Positions 8,237-16,462 of a stretch of 64,000 nucleotides of DNA are shown one piece after another. This DNA is from Herbiconiux aconitum (GTDB taxonomy: Bacteria; Actinomycetota; Actinomycetes; Actinomycetales; Microbacteriaceae). Made by a program: the position numbers and the translations under genes. Location: the NCBI RefSeq assembly GCF_024979235.1, contig NZ_JANLCM010000002.1, positions 682,001 to 746,000 of the forward strand, read 5' to 3'. The stretch's first letter is position 1. Each line of letters begins with the position of its first letter. The notes under the pieces are model-generated. The model worked only from the letters and a program-made list of their open reading frames with translations. It was not told where the DNA came from and searched no databases.

Positions 8237-8737
8237 ATGGCCGATTTGATCGTCATCGCCTTTGACAACGAAAAAGACGCCGAAGGCGCCTACGAGAAGG
8301 TGCAGGAGCTCCAGGGCGACCTGATCGTGCAGCTCTCCGGCCTCGCTCTGGTGAAGGTCGACGAACAGGGCAAAACCCATGTGGAGCACCCCGGAGCGGC
8401 CGGCAACATCGGCCTCGGGGCGGCCGGGGGTGCGCTGTTCGGAACGCTCATCGGCATCCTGTTCTTCGTGCCGTTCTTCGGTCTCGTGTTCGGCGGTCTC
8501 ATCGGCGCCCTGTTCGCCGGCATCGACAAGACGGGCCTCAACAGCGAGTTCCGCGCCCAGGTCAAGGAGTCGGTCACCGCCGGCAAGTCGGCCGTGGTGA
8601 TCTACACGGTGAAACTCACCGAAGACAAGTTCGCGGCGGCCATCGCCCCCTTCAACGGCACGGTCATCAAGACCTCGCTGAGCGAAGAGGACGAGAAGAC
8701 GCTCATCCACGACCTCGCCGACAAGCCTCAGGCGTAG
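8237..8737 (+). CDS. DUF1269 domain-containing membrane protein
   Basis: A 166-residue protein that matches the DUF1269 family throughout. Residues 1 to 50 form a ferredoxin-like segment (DLIVIAFDNEKDAEGAYEKV). A glycine-rich membrane hairpin (LGAAGGALFGTLIGILFFV, then FFGLVFGGLIGALFAG) follows at about 58 to 95, and the C-terminus repeats the alpha/beta pattern. Such proteins may be stress-related, but the role is unknown. The start ATG has GGAGAAAGG about 13 nt upstream. TACGCT at 8200 to 8205 could be its -10. Confidence 0.85.
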   Translation: MADLIVIAFDNEKDAEGAYEKVQELQGDLIVQLSGLALVKVDEQGKTHVEHPGAAGNIGLGAAGGALFGTLIGILFFVPFFGLVFGGLIGALFAGIDKTGLNSEFRAQVKESVTAGKSAVVIYTVKLTEDKFAAAIAPFNGTVIKTSLSEEDEKTLIHDLADKPQA

Positions 8738-8766
8738 TCTTATCGCACCAACGGGAGGAGAGCACC

Positions 8767-9369
8767 ATGGGCATCGTGACCCCCGGATTCTTCGGGAAAA
8801 GGCGTGAGGCAGACCCTCATCTGCCACCTGGGCAATACGAGACGAAAGATTTCCCGGTGCTCTCCGCCGGCCCGACTCCCAACATCCATGAGGGAGAGTG
8901 GGAGTTCTCGATCACCAACGAGTCGGGCGACGTGAAGCGCTGGTCGTGGGACGAGTTCATGGCGCTGCCGATCGAGAACGTCGACACCGACATCCACTGC
9001 GTCACCCGCTGGTCGAAGTTCGACACGAAGTGGCGGGGGGTCTCGCTCGACACCCTGTTCGCCGAGATCGAGACGGATGCGGACTTCACGATGGCGCATT
9101 CCTACGGCGGCTACACCACCAACGTTCCGCTTGAAGACCTGCTGGAAGGCAAGGCCTGGGTCGCGTTCGAGTTCGACGGCGAACCCCTCGACCCCGAGCA
9201 CGGCGGCCCGGCACGACTGCTCGTGCCGCACCTGTATTTCTGGAAGAGCGCGAAATGGGTCACCGGCCTCACCATGCACGAGACCGATGAGCTCGGTTTC
9301 TGGGAGGTCAACGGCTACCACGCCTATGGCGACCCGTGGAAGGAACAACGCTATTACTACGACTCCTGA
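8767..9369 (+). CDS. Sulfite oxidase-like molybdopterin oxidoreductase
   Basis: A 200-residue single-domain molybdopterin enzyme of the sulfite oxidase/YedY fold. The predicted molybdenum-ligand cysteine is in DIHCVTRWSKFD, followed by WRGVSLDTLF, YGGYTTNVPLEDLL and LLVPHLYFWKSAKW, all typical of the family. There is no twin-arginine signal peptide and no dimerisation or haem domain, so the protein should be cytosolic and needs an external electron partner. The next gene, 18 bp away, encodes a flavin reductase and is the obvious candidate. The substrate is unknown. A GGGAGGAG ribosome binding site precedes the ATG. Confidence 0.88.
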   Translation: MGIVTPGFFGKRREADPHLPPGQYETKDFPVLSAGPTPNIHEGEWEFSITNESGDVKRWSWDEFMALPIENVDTDIHCVTRWSKFDTKWRGVSLDTLFAEIETDADFTMAHSYGGYTTNVPLEDLLEGKAWVAFEFDGEPLDPEHGGPARLLVPHLYFWKSAKWVTGLTMHETDELGFWEVNGYHAYGDPWKEQRYYYDS

Positions 9370-9387
9370 CGCCCGATACTGAACCCG

Positions 9388-10116
9388 ATGAAATGGGCAA
9401 TCGCCGACGTGGTCGGCGTTCGTGAGGAGACACCCACGGCGCGCACGATCATGCTGCGCATTCCCGGCTGGACCGGGGCTCTCGCCGGCCAGCACATCGA
9501 CATCCGGTTGACCTCACCCGACGGCTATCAGGCCGCTCGGTCGTACTCCCTGTCGTCGGCAGCGGGTGCCGAGTTCGCGTCGGTGAGCATCGAGCTGATG
9601 CCCGACGGGGAGGTCTCGCCGTACCTCGTGAGAGGTGTGAGCGTGGGTGACCAGCTCGAGGTGATCGGGCCGCTCGGCGGCTGGTTCGTCTGGAAGCCGA
9701 CACAGCCCGAGCCGCTTCGGCTGATCGGCGGCGGTTCGGGCATCGCCCCACTCGTCTCGATGCTGCGCACCCACGCCGAGGCCAAGAGCACCGCACCGGC
9801 CCACCTGCTCTACTCGGTGCGCTCCCCCGACTACGTCTACTTCCGTGACGAACTCGATGCGCTGGCGGCGGCCGCCGACGCCGAGGTGACGATCCAGTAC
9901 ACCCGGCACGCCCCCCAGGGCTGGACGGGCACCGTCGGCCGCCTGGATGGCGCGCGGGTGACGTCGTGGGCGGCGAGCACCGCTCCGGCCGACGGCGGCA
10001 CGGTCTCCACGTACATCTGCGGGCCCACCCGCTTCGTCGAATTGGCAGCCGACACCCTGGTGGCGACGGGAGCCGACCCGCTGACGGTGCGCACGGAACG
10101 GTTCGGCGGGGCGTAG
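9388..10116 (+). CDS. FAD/NAD(P)-binding ferredoxin reductase-like protein
   Basis: A 242-residue FNR-type reductase. The FAD-binding motif RSYSLSS is at about residues 51 to 57. A GGGSGIAPLVSML motif for the pyridine dinucleotide domain follows near residue 113, and YICGP is near the C-terminus. No 2Fe-2S cysteine cluster is present, so it lacks the ferredoxin domain of phthalate dioxygenase reductase-like enzymes. It probably passes NAD(P)H electrons to the molybdopterin protein encoded just upstream. This pairing is inferred from the 18-bp gene spacing. Confidence 0.87.
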   Translation: MKWAIADVVGVREETPTARTIMLRIPGWTGALAGQHIDIRLTSPDGYQAARSYSLSSAAGAEFASVSIELMPDGEVSPYLVRGVSVGDQLEVIGPLGGWFVWKPTQPEPLRLIGGGSGIAPLVSMLRTHAEAKSTAPAHLLYSVRSPDYVYFRDELDALAAAADAEVTIQYTRHAPQGWTGTVGRLDGARVTSWAASTAPADGGTVSTYICGPTRFVELAADTLVATGADPLTVRTERFGGA

Positions 10117-10568
10117 GGGTACCGCGCCGCGTTCTTCGGGCTCGCCCGGCCTTCGGCTGGGCGGGCCCTTATTGCTCGCGCCGCCGCTTCTGCGGCGCGA
10201 GGCGACATGTTCGGCCGAGGTCGGAGGGCCCGGCCTGCGGTCGGACCCTCCGGCCTCGGCCTCACCCTGGGTCGTCGAGCGCGGCCCGCGGCCTGCGGTC
10301 TCGTGCCCCACGACTTGGGAAACGAGAACGAAACGACGGAGGCGGCGCGGCACTGCGGGCGGACGCTCCGTAGTTGCCGGTGTGGGGCCCGAAACTCCGT
10401 CGTTTCGCACACGAGCGCACGGCACGGCACGCAACAGGCCCTACTCGACGACCCAGGGTGACGGCGAGGCCGCGAAGCGACCTCACCGGAACATGTCGCG
10501 CGGCGCCGGGCAGGGACCGGCGCCGCCCGAGGACGCCGCGCGAAGCACGGCGCCCGAGGCAACCAGCA
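10117..10568. repeat. Interspersed intergenic repeat, copy B (inverted relative to copy A)
   Basis: This 455-bp gap between convergent genes holds no credible gene. It is the reverse complement of copy A over most of its length. It begins with GGGTACCGCGCCGC and the GGGCTCGCCC hairpin, then cap a, a plus half-module at 10203 to 10278 of a longer subtype, the ACGACGGAG centre, a minus half-module at 10445 to 10498 and cap b. It ends with CGAAGCACGGCGCCCGAGGC. Its right arm up to the ACGACGGAG centre is almost identical to the left arm of copy A. Confidence 0.88.
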
Positions 10569-10571
10569 CAG

Positions 10572-10922
10572 CTACCCAGCCTTCACGACGCACCACTCGT
10601 TGCCCTCGGGGTCGAGGAGCACCTGGAAGGTGCCCACCGCATCGCTGTGCACCGGCCCTTGTCGTGCCGCTCCGAGGCGCTCGGCGGCATCCGTCGCCTC
10701 CGGCACGTCGTCGACGGCGACGTCGAGGTGCACCCTGTTTTTCGCGTTCTTGCCCTCCGGCACACGCTGAAAGGCGATACGGAGCCCTGTGGGGCTGTCG
10801 AAGTACGACCAATCGGGGCTGCGGTCGGTCGGCGCCGACCCACCCAGCACCTGCTGCCAGAAGCGCACCAGGGCGGCCGGCTCCGCGCAGTCGAAGACCA
10901 CCTCGTCGAGTGAGCCGAGCAT
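10572..10922 (-). CDS. VOC family protein (glyoxalase/bleomycin-resistance fold)
   Basis: A 116-residue protein with one vicinal-oxygen-chelate domain. The beginning (LGSLDEVVFDCAEPAALVRFW) and end (FQVLLDPEGNEWCVV) are typical of the actinobacterial glyoxalase-like branch. Potential metal ligands include His66 and Glu109. The biochemical role is unknown. The ribosome binding site GAGGTGAGG overlaps the stop codon of the upstream POT transporter gene, with only 2 nt between the genes, so the two are translationally linked. Confidence 0.85.
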   Translation of the reverse strand: MLGSLDEVVFDCAEPAALVRFWQQVLGGSAPTDRSPDWSYFDSPTGLRIAFQRVPEGKNAKNRVHLDVAVDDVPEATDAAERLGAARQGPVHSDAVGTFQVLLDPEGNEWCVVKAG

Positions 10923-10924
10923 CC

Positions 10925-12400
10925 TCACCTCACCCCCTGCATCATCTTTCGCACCCACGGTGCGGCCGCGATCAGGGCAGCGCCCACACCGATCGCCACG
11001 AGCCCTGAGATGCCGAAGTAGGGCACCTCGTCGTTCTCGTTGTAGAAGGCGGCGAGGATGCCCGACAGGGCCGTTCCGAGGGCGATGGAGAGGAAGAACA
11101 GGGCCACCATCTGCGTCTGGAACACCTTCGGCGCGAGTTTGGTCGAGAGCGACAGCCCGACCGGCGAGAGCAGCAGCTCGGCGATGGTGAAGACGAACAG
11201 GATGCCGACCAGCGCGATGAGCGGTGTGCCGTGCGCCCCGGTGCCCGAGAAGGGGATGAACAGCAGGAAGGCGAGACCCATGACGATCGCGGCCGCGGCG
11301 AACTTGTACGGCGTGGCGGGCTGCTTCGCGCCCCATTTCGTCCAGATCGCCGCGAAGACCCCGGAGAGGATGATGATGAAGATCGGGTTGATCGACTGCA
11401 CCCACGCCACCGGCATCTCCCAGCCGAACAGGTTGAGGTTCAGGCGATCGTTGGCGTACAGGGTCACGACGGTGAACTGCTGCTGGTAGAGGGCCCAGAA
11501 CGCGACGCTCGTGATGAACATGGGGATGAAGGAGAACACCCGGCTCCGCTCGGTTCCGCTGATGCGCTTGCTCGAGAGGATGATCACGAAGTACGCGATC
11601 GAGGCCGCGAGGGTGATGATCGCGACGGCGGCGGCGAGATTGTCGGCGTTCAGCACACCGATGAGCACGGCCACGACGATCAGCACCACCGCCCCGACCG
11701 CGACACCCACCATGATGAGCCGGTGGTTGCGGGGCAGCGGGTTCGGCACGGCCTTCGCTTCGGGCGGCAGCGAACGACGTCCGAAGGAGTACTGGGTCAG
11801 GCCGATGGCCATCCCGACCGCCGCCACGGCGAACCCCACGTGGAAGCCGAAGGAGGTCTGCAGGAGTCCGGTGAGCAGCGGCCCCAGGAACGCTCCCAGG
11901 TTGATGCCGAGGTAGAAGATGGAGAACCCGGCGTCGCGTCTCGGATCTTTCTCGGTGTAGAGCGTGCCCACGACCGAGGTGGCGTTGGCCTTCACCCCGC
12001 CGGATCCGAGGGCGATCAGGATGAGACCGGCTGCCAGCCCGGGGATGCCCGGGATGAGCGAGAGCGCGATGTGCCCGGCCATGACGACGATGGCCGAGTA
12101 GAACAGGGTGCGCTCGGAGCCGAGCAAACGGTCGGCGAGCCACGCGCCGAGGATGGTGGCGAGATACACCGACCCGCCGTACGCCCCCACGATGCCCACC
12201 GCAACCGGTTTCGGGATGCCGAGACCGCCCTCGGCGACCGTGTAGAACATGTAGAGCAGCAGGATGCCCTGCATGCCGTAGAACGAGAACCGCTCCCACA
12301 TCTCCACGCCGAAGATGTGCACGAGGGCGAAGGGTTGCCCGAAGAAGGTGCGCTCCTTCTTCGTCGGAACTCCTGGAGGCGGCGCTGTCTCAGTCGTCAT
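10925..12400 (-). CDS. POT family proton-dependent oligopeptide transporter
   Basis: A 491-residue MFS-type membrane transporter of the POT/PTR family, which imports di- and tripeptides with protons. The family signature ERFSFYGMQGILLLYM is at about residues 36 to 51, and the second POT signature around FSIFYLGINLGAFLGP is near residue 160. Twelve to fourteen hydrophobic segments are visible. The N-terminus is short and cytosolic. No Shine-Dalgarno sequence precedes the ATG; CACTAT lies 6 nt upstream and may be a leaderless -10. The VOC gene follows at once. Confidence 0.93.
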   Translation of the reverse strand: MTTETAPPPGVPTKKERTFFGQPFALVHIFGVEMWERFSFYGMQGILLLYMFYTVAEGGLGIPKPVAVGIVGAYGGSVYLATILGAWLADRLLGSERTLFYSAIVVMAGHIALSLIPGIPGLAAGLILIALGSGGVKANATSVVGTLYTEKDPRRDAGFSIFYLGINLGAFLGPLLTGLLQTSFGFHVGFAVAAVGMAIGLTQYSFGRRSLPPEAKAVPNPLPRNHRLIMVGVAVGAVVLIVVAVLIGVLNADNLAAAVAIITLAASIAYFVIILSSKRISGTERSRVFSFIPMFITSVAFWALYQQQFTVVTLYANDRLNLNLFGWEMPVAWVQSINPIFIIILSGVFAAIWTKWGAKQPATPYKFAAAAIVMGLAFLLFIPFSGTGAHGTPLIALVGILFVFTIAELLLSPVGLSLSTKLAPKVFQTQMVALFFLSIALGTALSGILAAFYNENDEVPYFGISGLVAIGVGAALIAAAPWVRKMMQGVR

Positions 12401-12478
12401 GCAGCCATAGTGGCACGGTGAAAGCGCAAATCACGCGAGCTTTTCGCCCCTTGTTCCCGGGCGCCCGCTCGCGACCGC

Positions 12479-14296
12479 TCAGTGCCCGGCGGACATCCAC
12501 TTACGCACGGTGACGATGCGGGCCTGAAGCTGGGTGACGCTCGCCTGCGCGACGGCCGGGCCGCCGCAGATGCGCCGGAGCTCGGCGTGGATGAGACCGT
12601 GCGGCTCGTTCGCCGTCTTCGACCAGAGGCCGACCAGGCTGTTCAGAAGAGACCGCTGCTCCTTCAGAGTGCGGTAAAGGGGGGCGGGCACTCCCCCGTC
12701 GTCGGCCGCCGGGGTCGCCGCCTTGTTGGTCTTGGCGTGCTTCTGCTGGCGGGCCTGGCGGTGCTGCAACAGGTCTTTCACCTGCTCCGGCTCCAGGATG
12801 CCCGGCAGCCCCAGGAAGTCGAGCTCCTCTTCGCTGCCCACCACCGCTTCGAACCCGAACTCGCCGCCGTCGTAGACCACACGATCGAAGGTCGCTCCCG
12901 AACTGATGGCCTGGAAGGCGAACTCGTCCGTCAACCGCTCGGAGGCCTTGGAATCGCGGTTGGCCTCGGCCATCATGGCGTCTTCGGGGTTGTAGAAGTC
13001 GCCCTCGGGGTCGGAGCCGTCGTCGCGACGGTCGAGCGCGTGGTCGCGCTCCAGCTCCAGCTGGGCCGCCAGCGCCATGAGCGAGGGCACATTGGGCAGA
13101 AAGATCGAGGCCGTCTCGCCGCGTCGGCGTGCCCGCACGAAGCGGCCCACCGCCTGGGCGAAGAACAGCGGGGTGGAGGCGCTCGTCGCGTAGACGCCGA
13201 CCGCGAGCCGCGGCACGTCGACGCCTTCCGACACCATCCGCACTGCCACCATCCAACGCTTCGACGACTCCGAGAACTGCTGGATGCGGTCGGAGGCCTC
13301 TTTCTCGTCGGAGAGCACGACCGTCACGGACTCGCCGGAGATCGACTCGAGGATCGCGGCGTAGGCCCGTGCCACGGTCTGGTCGGTGGCGATCACCAGG
13401 CCTCCCGCATCCGGGATCGCCTGGCGCACCTCGGTGAGCCGTTTGTCGGCGGCGCCGAGCACCTGCGGAATCCACTCCCCGTTCGGATCGAGCGCCGTGC
13501 GCCAGGCCTGCGAGGTGATGTCTTTGGTGTTGCCCTCGCCGAGCCGCGCCTCCATCTCGTCGCCCGCCTTGGTGCGCCAGCGCATGTGCCCGGCATAGAC
13601 CATGAAGAGCACGGGGCGCACCACGCCGTCTTTGAGCGCGCGGCCGTAGCCATAGCTGTAATCGCTGCGGGAGACCCGGATGCCGTGCTCGTCGGGCGCA
13701 TATTCCACGAACGGGATGGGCGAGGTGTCGGAGCGGAACGGCGTTCCCGTGAGAGACAGCCGGCGGATGGCGGGCTCGAACGCCTCGCGCACGGCCTCGC
13801 CCCAGCTCAGCGCGTCGCCGCCGTGGTGCACCTCGTCGAGGATGACCAGCGTGTTCGCACCCTGGGTGAGTTCGCGGTGCAGCGCCGGCCGGGCCGCCAC
13901 TTGCGCATAGGTGAGCGCCACTCCGTGGAAGTGCCGCCCGAAACGGGATTCGCTGTTCTTGAATCCGGGGTTGAGGCGCACGCCCGCGCGGTCGGCCGCA
14001 TCCGCCCACTGCCGCTTCAGATGCTCGGTGGGCGCGACCACGATCACGCGGTCGACGGTGCGCCGGTGCAGCAGCTCCGAGGCGAGGCGCAGGGCGAAGG
14101 TGGTCTTGCCGGCGCCCGGTGTCGCGGCGGCGAGGAAATCGCGGGGCTCGTGTTCGAAGTAGGCCGTGAGCGCCTCTTCTTGCCAGGCGCGGAGGCGGCC
14201 GGCGGTACCCCACGGTGCGCGGCCCGGAAAGGAGGGCGGGAGGTGGCCTGCTGCACTCGTTCCCGGAGCGGGTTCGAACAGCGGCAGGTTGGTCAC
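12479..14296 (-). CDS. DEAD/DEAH-box superfamily II helicase
   Basis: A 605-residue SF2 helicase of the Hef/RAD25-like type. Walker A is ATPGAGKT at residues 58 to 65. The DEVHH box is at 154 to 158, and motif III SLTGTPFR is near 180. Motif VI AQAVGRFVRARRR is near 385 to 398. The C-terminal 200 residues are acidic and helical with no recognised domain. Actinobacterial homologues are widespread and uncharacterised; a repair or RNA role is possible. Nothing around it suggests a restriction or defence cassette. The start is GTG with a TATCCT box 8 nt upstream. Confidence 0.87.
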   Translation of the reverse strand: MTNLPLFEPAPGTSAAGHLPPSFPGRAPWGTAGRLRAWQEEALTAYFEHEPRDFLAAATPGAGKTTFALRLASELLHRRTVDRVIVVAPTEHLKRQWADAADRAGVRLNPGFKNSESRFGRHFHGVALTYAQVAARPALHRELTQGANTLVILDEVHHGGDALSWGEAVREAFEPAIRRLSLTGTPFRSDTSPIPFVEYAPDEHGIRVSRSDYSYGYGRALKDGVVRPVLFMVYAGHMRWRTKAGDEMEARLGEGNTKDITSQAWRTALDPNGEWIPQVLGAADKRLTEVRQAIPDAGGLVIATDQTVARAYAAILESISGESVTVVLSDEKEASDRIQQFSESSKRWMVAVRMVSEGVDVPRLAVGVYATSASTPLFFAQAVGRFVRARRRGETASIFLPNVPSLMALAAQLELERDHALDRRDDGSDPEGDFYNPEDAMMAEANRDSKASERLTDEFAFQAISSGATFDRVVYDGGEFGFEAVVGSEEELDFLGLPGILEPEQVKDLLQHRQARQQKHAKTNKAATPAADDGGVPAPLYRTLKEQRSLLNSLVGLWSKTANEPHGLIHAELRRICGGPAVAQASVTQLQARIVTVRKWMSAGH

Positions 14297-14304
14297 GATG
14301 TTCG

Positions 14305-14310
14305 AGGATA
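14305..14310 (-). promoter_or_regulatory. Leaderless -10 (TATCCT) of the helicase gene
   Basis: TATCCT on the minus strand ends 8 nt before the GTG start at 14296, with no ribosome binding site between. Confidence 0.5.
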
Positions 14311-14343
14311 CCCCGTGCCGCTGACACCGTCGGTCGTACCGCC

Positions 14344-14349
14344 TACTCT
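14344..14349 (+). promoter_or_regulatory. Putative -10 (TACTCT) of the SGNH hydrolase gene
   Basis: TACTCT lies 30 nt before the ATG at 14380, in an 83-bp divergent gap shared with the helicase promoter. AGGAG is 10 nt before the start codon, so this side looks leadered. Confidence 0.4.
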
Positions 14350-14379
14350 GGAAGACGGTTCGAAAGGAGCATCTCGCAG

Positions 14380-15171
14380 ATGACTCAGCCTCATCCCTGG
14401 CGACGGTATGTCGCCCTCGGCGATTCGTTCACCGAAGGCATCGGCGACCCCGAGCCGGAGAGCCCCGGCGGCTACCGCGGCTGGGCCGATCGCGTGGCGG
14501 AGACGCTCGCGATGACGGCCGATGGGGAGTTCTCCTACGCCAACCTGGCCATCCGAGGCCGGCTCCTGCAGCAGATCATGGACGAGCAGATCGAGCCGGC
14601 GCTCTCGCTGCAACCCGACCTCATCACGATCTCCGCGGGGGGCAACGACGTCATCCGTCCGGGCACCGATCCCGACGACATCGCGGCTCGATTCGAAGTG
14701 GGCATCCGGCGGCTGCGGCACGACGACGCGACCGTGGCGATCTTCACCGGGGTCGACACGAACTTCACGCCGGTGTTCCGCGGCATCCGCGGCAAGGTCG
14801 CCATCTACAACGAGAATCTGCGGGTGATCGCCGATCGCTACGACTGCATCGTGGTCGACCAGTGGGGCCTCAAGGCCATCCAGAACCCGCGGATGTGGGC
14901 CGACGACCGTCTGCACCTCAACCCGCTCGGCCACCACGAGGTCGCCCGGCGCGTGCTCGAAGCCCTGAACGTCGACAACAATCTGGTGCCGGGCGAGCCG
15001 GAGCCGCTCCCCCGCACCGGCTGGCGCCACGCGCGCGCCGAAGACCTGGTCTGGGCGCGGATGCACCTGGTGCCCTGGGTGATCCGCCGCATCACGCACC
15101 GCTCGAGCGGTGACGGTGTCGCGCCCAAGCGCCCCACCCCCCAGCCCATGGACGTGGCGAAAGACGAGTGA
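14380..15171 (+). CDS. SGNH/GDSL hydrolase family protein
   Basis: A 263-residue esterase/lipase-type hydrolase. Block I is RYVALGDSFTEG with the nucleophile Ser, block III is SAGGNDV and block V is the DDRLHLNPLGH segment with catalytic Asp and His. There is no signal peptide, so it should act in the cytosol. The substrate is unknown; such enzymes deacylate lipids or sugars. I chose ATG 14380 with AGGAG upstream; a longer frame would run into the helicase gene. It converges with the carboxypeptidase gene after 15 bp. Confidence 0.88.
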   Translation: MTQPHPWRRYVALGDSFTEGIGDPEPESPGGYRGWADRVAETLAMTADGEFSYANLAIRGRLLQQIMDEQIEPALSLQPDLITISAGGNDVIRPGTDPDDIAARFEVGIRRLRHDDATVAIFTGVDTNFTPVFRGIRGKVAIYNENLRVIADRYDCIVVDQWGLKAIQNPRMWADDRLHLNPLGHHEVARRVLEALNVDNNLVPGEPEPLPRTGWRHARAEDLVWARMHLVPWVIRRITHRSSGDGVAPKRPTPQPMDVAKDE

Positions 15172-15186
15172 GCTCGGCTTCGTGCG

Positions 15187-16437
15187 TCAGCGGAACGGAT
15201 GCGTGAGCCGCCACCACGCGTCAGGTCCGTCGAGCTCGCCCGCCAGGGTGAGCGGCACCGTGAGCTCCCCGCCGCCGAGCGTCGTGCCCGTCACCGTGTA
15301 GCGGGCCGTGCCGACCTCGGTTCCGGAAGCGCCGTTCGAGAGCTGCTGAGCCTCCACCTGGCGCGTGGCGTCGACCTGTGACCACACGATCTCGCTGAGG
15401 GAGCCGCCGGCGACGATGTCGGCCGTCGTTCCCCAGGGGGTGGAGTAGCTGCCGATGACGTCTCCGGCGGTCACGAGCGACAGCGTCTGGAAGCCGCTCC
15501 GCGCGCTCTGCAGCAGAGCCAGAACGGCAGCGTGCAACTCATCCTCGCCGGCCGCTCCGAGCACCACTCCGACGAGCTGCACCGTCTCGTCGCCGGCCGC
15601 GACGTCGGCGGAGAACAGCAGGCAGAAGCCCGCCTCGTCGGTGGTTCCCGTCTTCACGCCGTCGATGCCATCGGTGCCGATCAGTGTGTTCGTGTTCTCG
15701 ATCTCGCCGAGCTGCGGCAGCTGATCGCTCGCGGTGCCCACGATGCCCCCGAGCACCGGGTCGGCGAGCACCATCGACGCGATCGACAGCAGATCGCGGG
15801 TGCTGCTGCGACTGCCCGGGTCGAGCCCCGACGTGTCGACCACCGTGGTTCCACTGAGCCCATGGTCGGCCAGCCACGTGGCGGCCGCCGCGAGGTAGGC
15901 CTCGGTCGATCCGAAGGCCCAGTTCGTGAGGGTGACGCTGTAGTTGTTGGCCGATTCGAGCATCATGATCTCGAGCACCTGGCGCTCCGTCAGTACCTGA
16001 CCGGGGTAGACGGATGCCCACGAGCCGCCCTCCGCGATGGTCGCCTGCAGAATGGCGGCGTCGGCATCCGTCATCGTCAGTTCGGGGCCGTCGCCGCCCT
16101 CGGGGATGGGCTTCGCGTCGAGCACCACGAGAGCGGTGACCGATTTCGTGATGCTCGCGATGGGCACCGGATCGGCCGTTCCGCTCGTGCCGAGGGTCGT
16201 GACGGCGTCGGCGCCGGCGTCGCCGGCCGCGAGCCCGATCGCGCTCGCCCCCACCCCGGGTGTGGCGAGCGTGACGGCCGTCGATGACACGGGGGCGGCA
16301 TCCGGGATCACCGCTGTCGCCGCGGGAACGGGCGACAGCATCGCCACAGGAACGTAGGTGCCCAGCAGGGCGACGATCACCAGGAGGGAGCCCACCACGA
16401 TCCGCCGCCGCCGGTATTGCGCACGGCTAGGACTCAC
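15187..16437 (-). CDS. D-alanyl-D-alanine carboxypeptidase (peptidase S11, PBP5-like)
   Basis: A 416-residue secreted or membrane-anchored penicillin-binding protein that trims the terminal D-Ala from peptidoglycan stem peptides. The N-terminus is basic with one membrane segment at about residues 13 to 35. Catalytic motifs are SITK (95 to 98), SAN (162 to 164) and KTG (262 to 264). The region after 300 forms the C-terminal beta-rich domain. The start is GTG with TAGGAT 6 nt upstream and no Shine-Dalgarno sequence, implying a leaderless message. Confidence 0.9.
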   Translation of the reverse strand: MSPSRAQYRRRRIVVGSLLVIVALLGTYVPVAMLSPVPAATAVIPDAAPVSSTAVTLATPGVGASAIGLAAGDAGADAVTTLGTSGTADPVPIASITKSVTALVVLDAKPIPEGGDGPELTMTDADAAILQATIAEGGSWASVYPGQVLTERQVLEIMMLESANNYSVTLTNWAFGSTEAYLAAAATWLADHGLSGTTVVDTSGLDPGSRSSTRDLLSIASMVLADPVLGGIVGTASDQLPQLGEIENTNTLIGTDGIDGVKTGTTDEAGFCLLFSADVAAGDETVQLVGVVLGAAGEDELHAAVLALLQSARSGFQTLSLVTAGDVIGSYSTPWGTTADIVAGGSLSEIVWSQVDATRQVEAQQLSNGASGTEVGTARYTVTGTTLGGGELTVPLTLAGELDGPDAWWRLTHPFR

Positions 16438-16443
16438 CCGGCC

Positions 16444-16449
16444 ATCCTA
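16444..16449 (-). promoter_or_regulatory. Leaderless -10 (TAGGAT) of the D,D-carboxypeptidase
   Basis: TAGGAT ends exactly 6 nt before the GTG at 16437. The box lies in the 25-bp gap after the permease gene, so the carboxypeptidase has its own start despite the tight spacing. Confidence 0.55.
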
Positions 16450-16462
16450 TTGGCCGATGGCG

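Noticed and set aside
12479..14296. Defence island around the DEAD/DEAH helicase
   Set aside because: Its neighbours are a peptide transporter and an SGNH hydrolase, and no methyltransferase, nuclease or toxin gene is adjacent.
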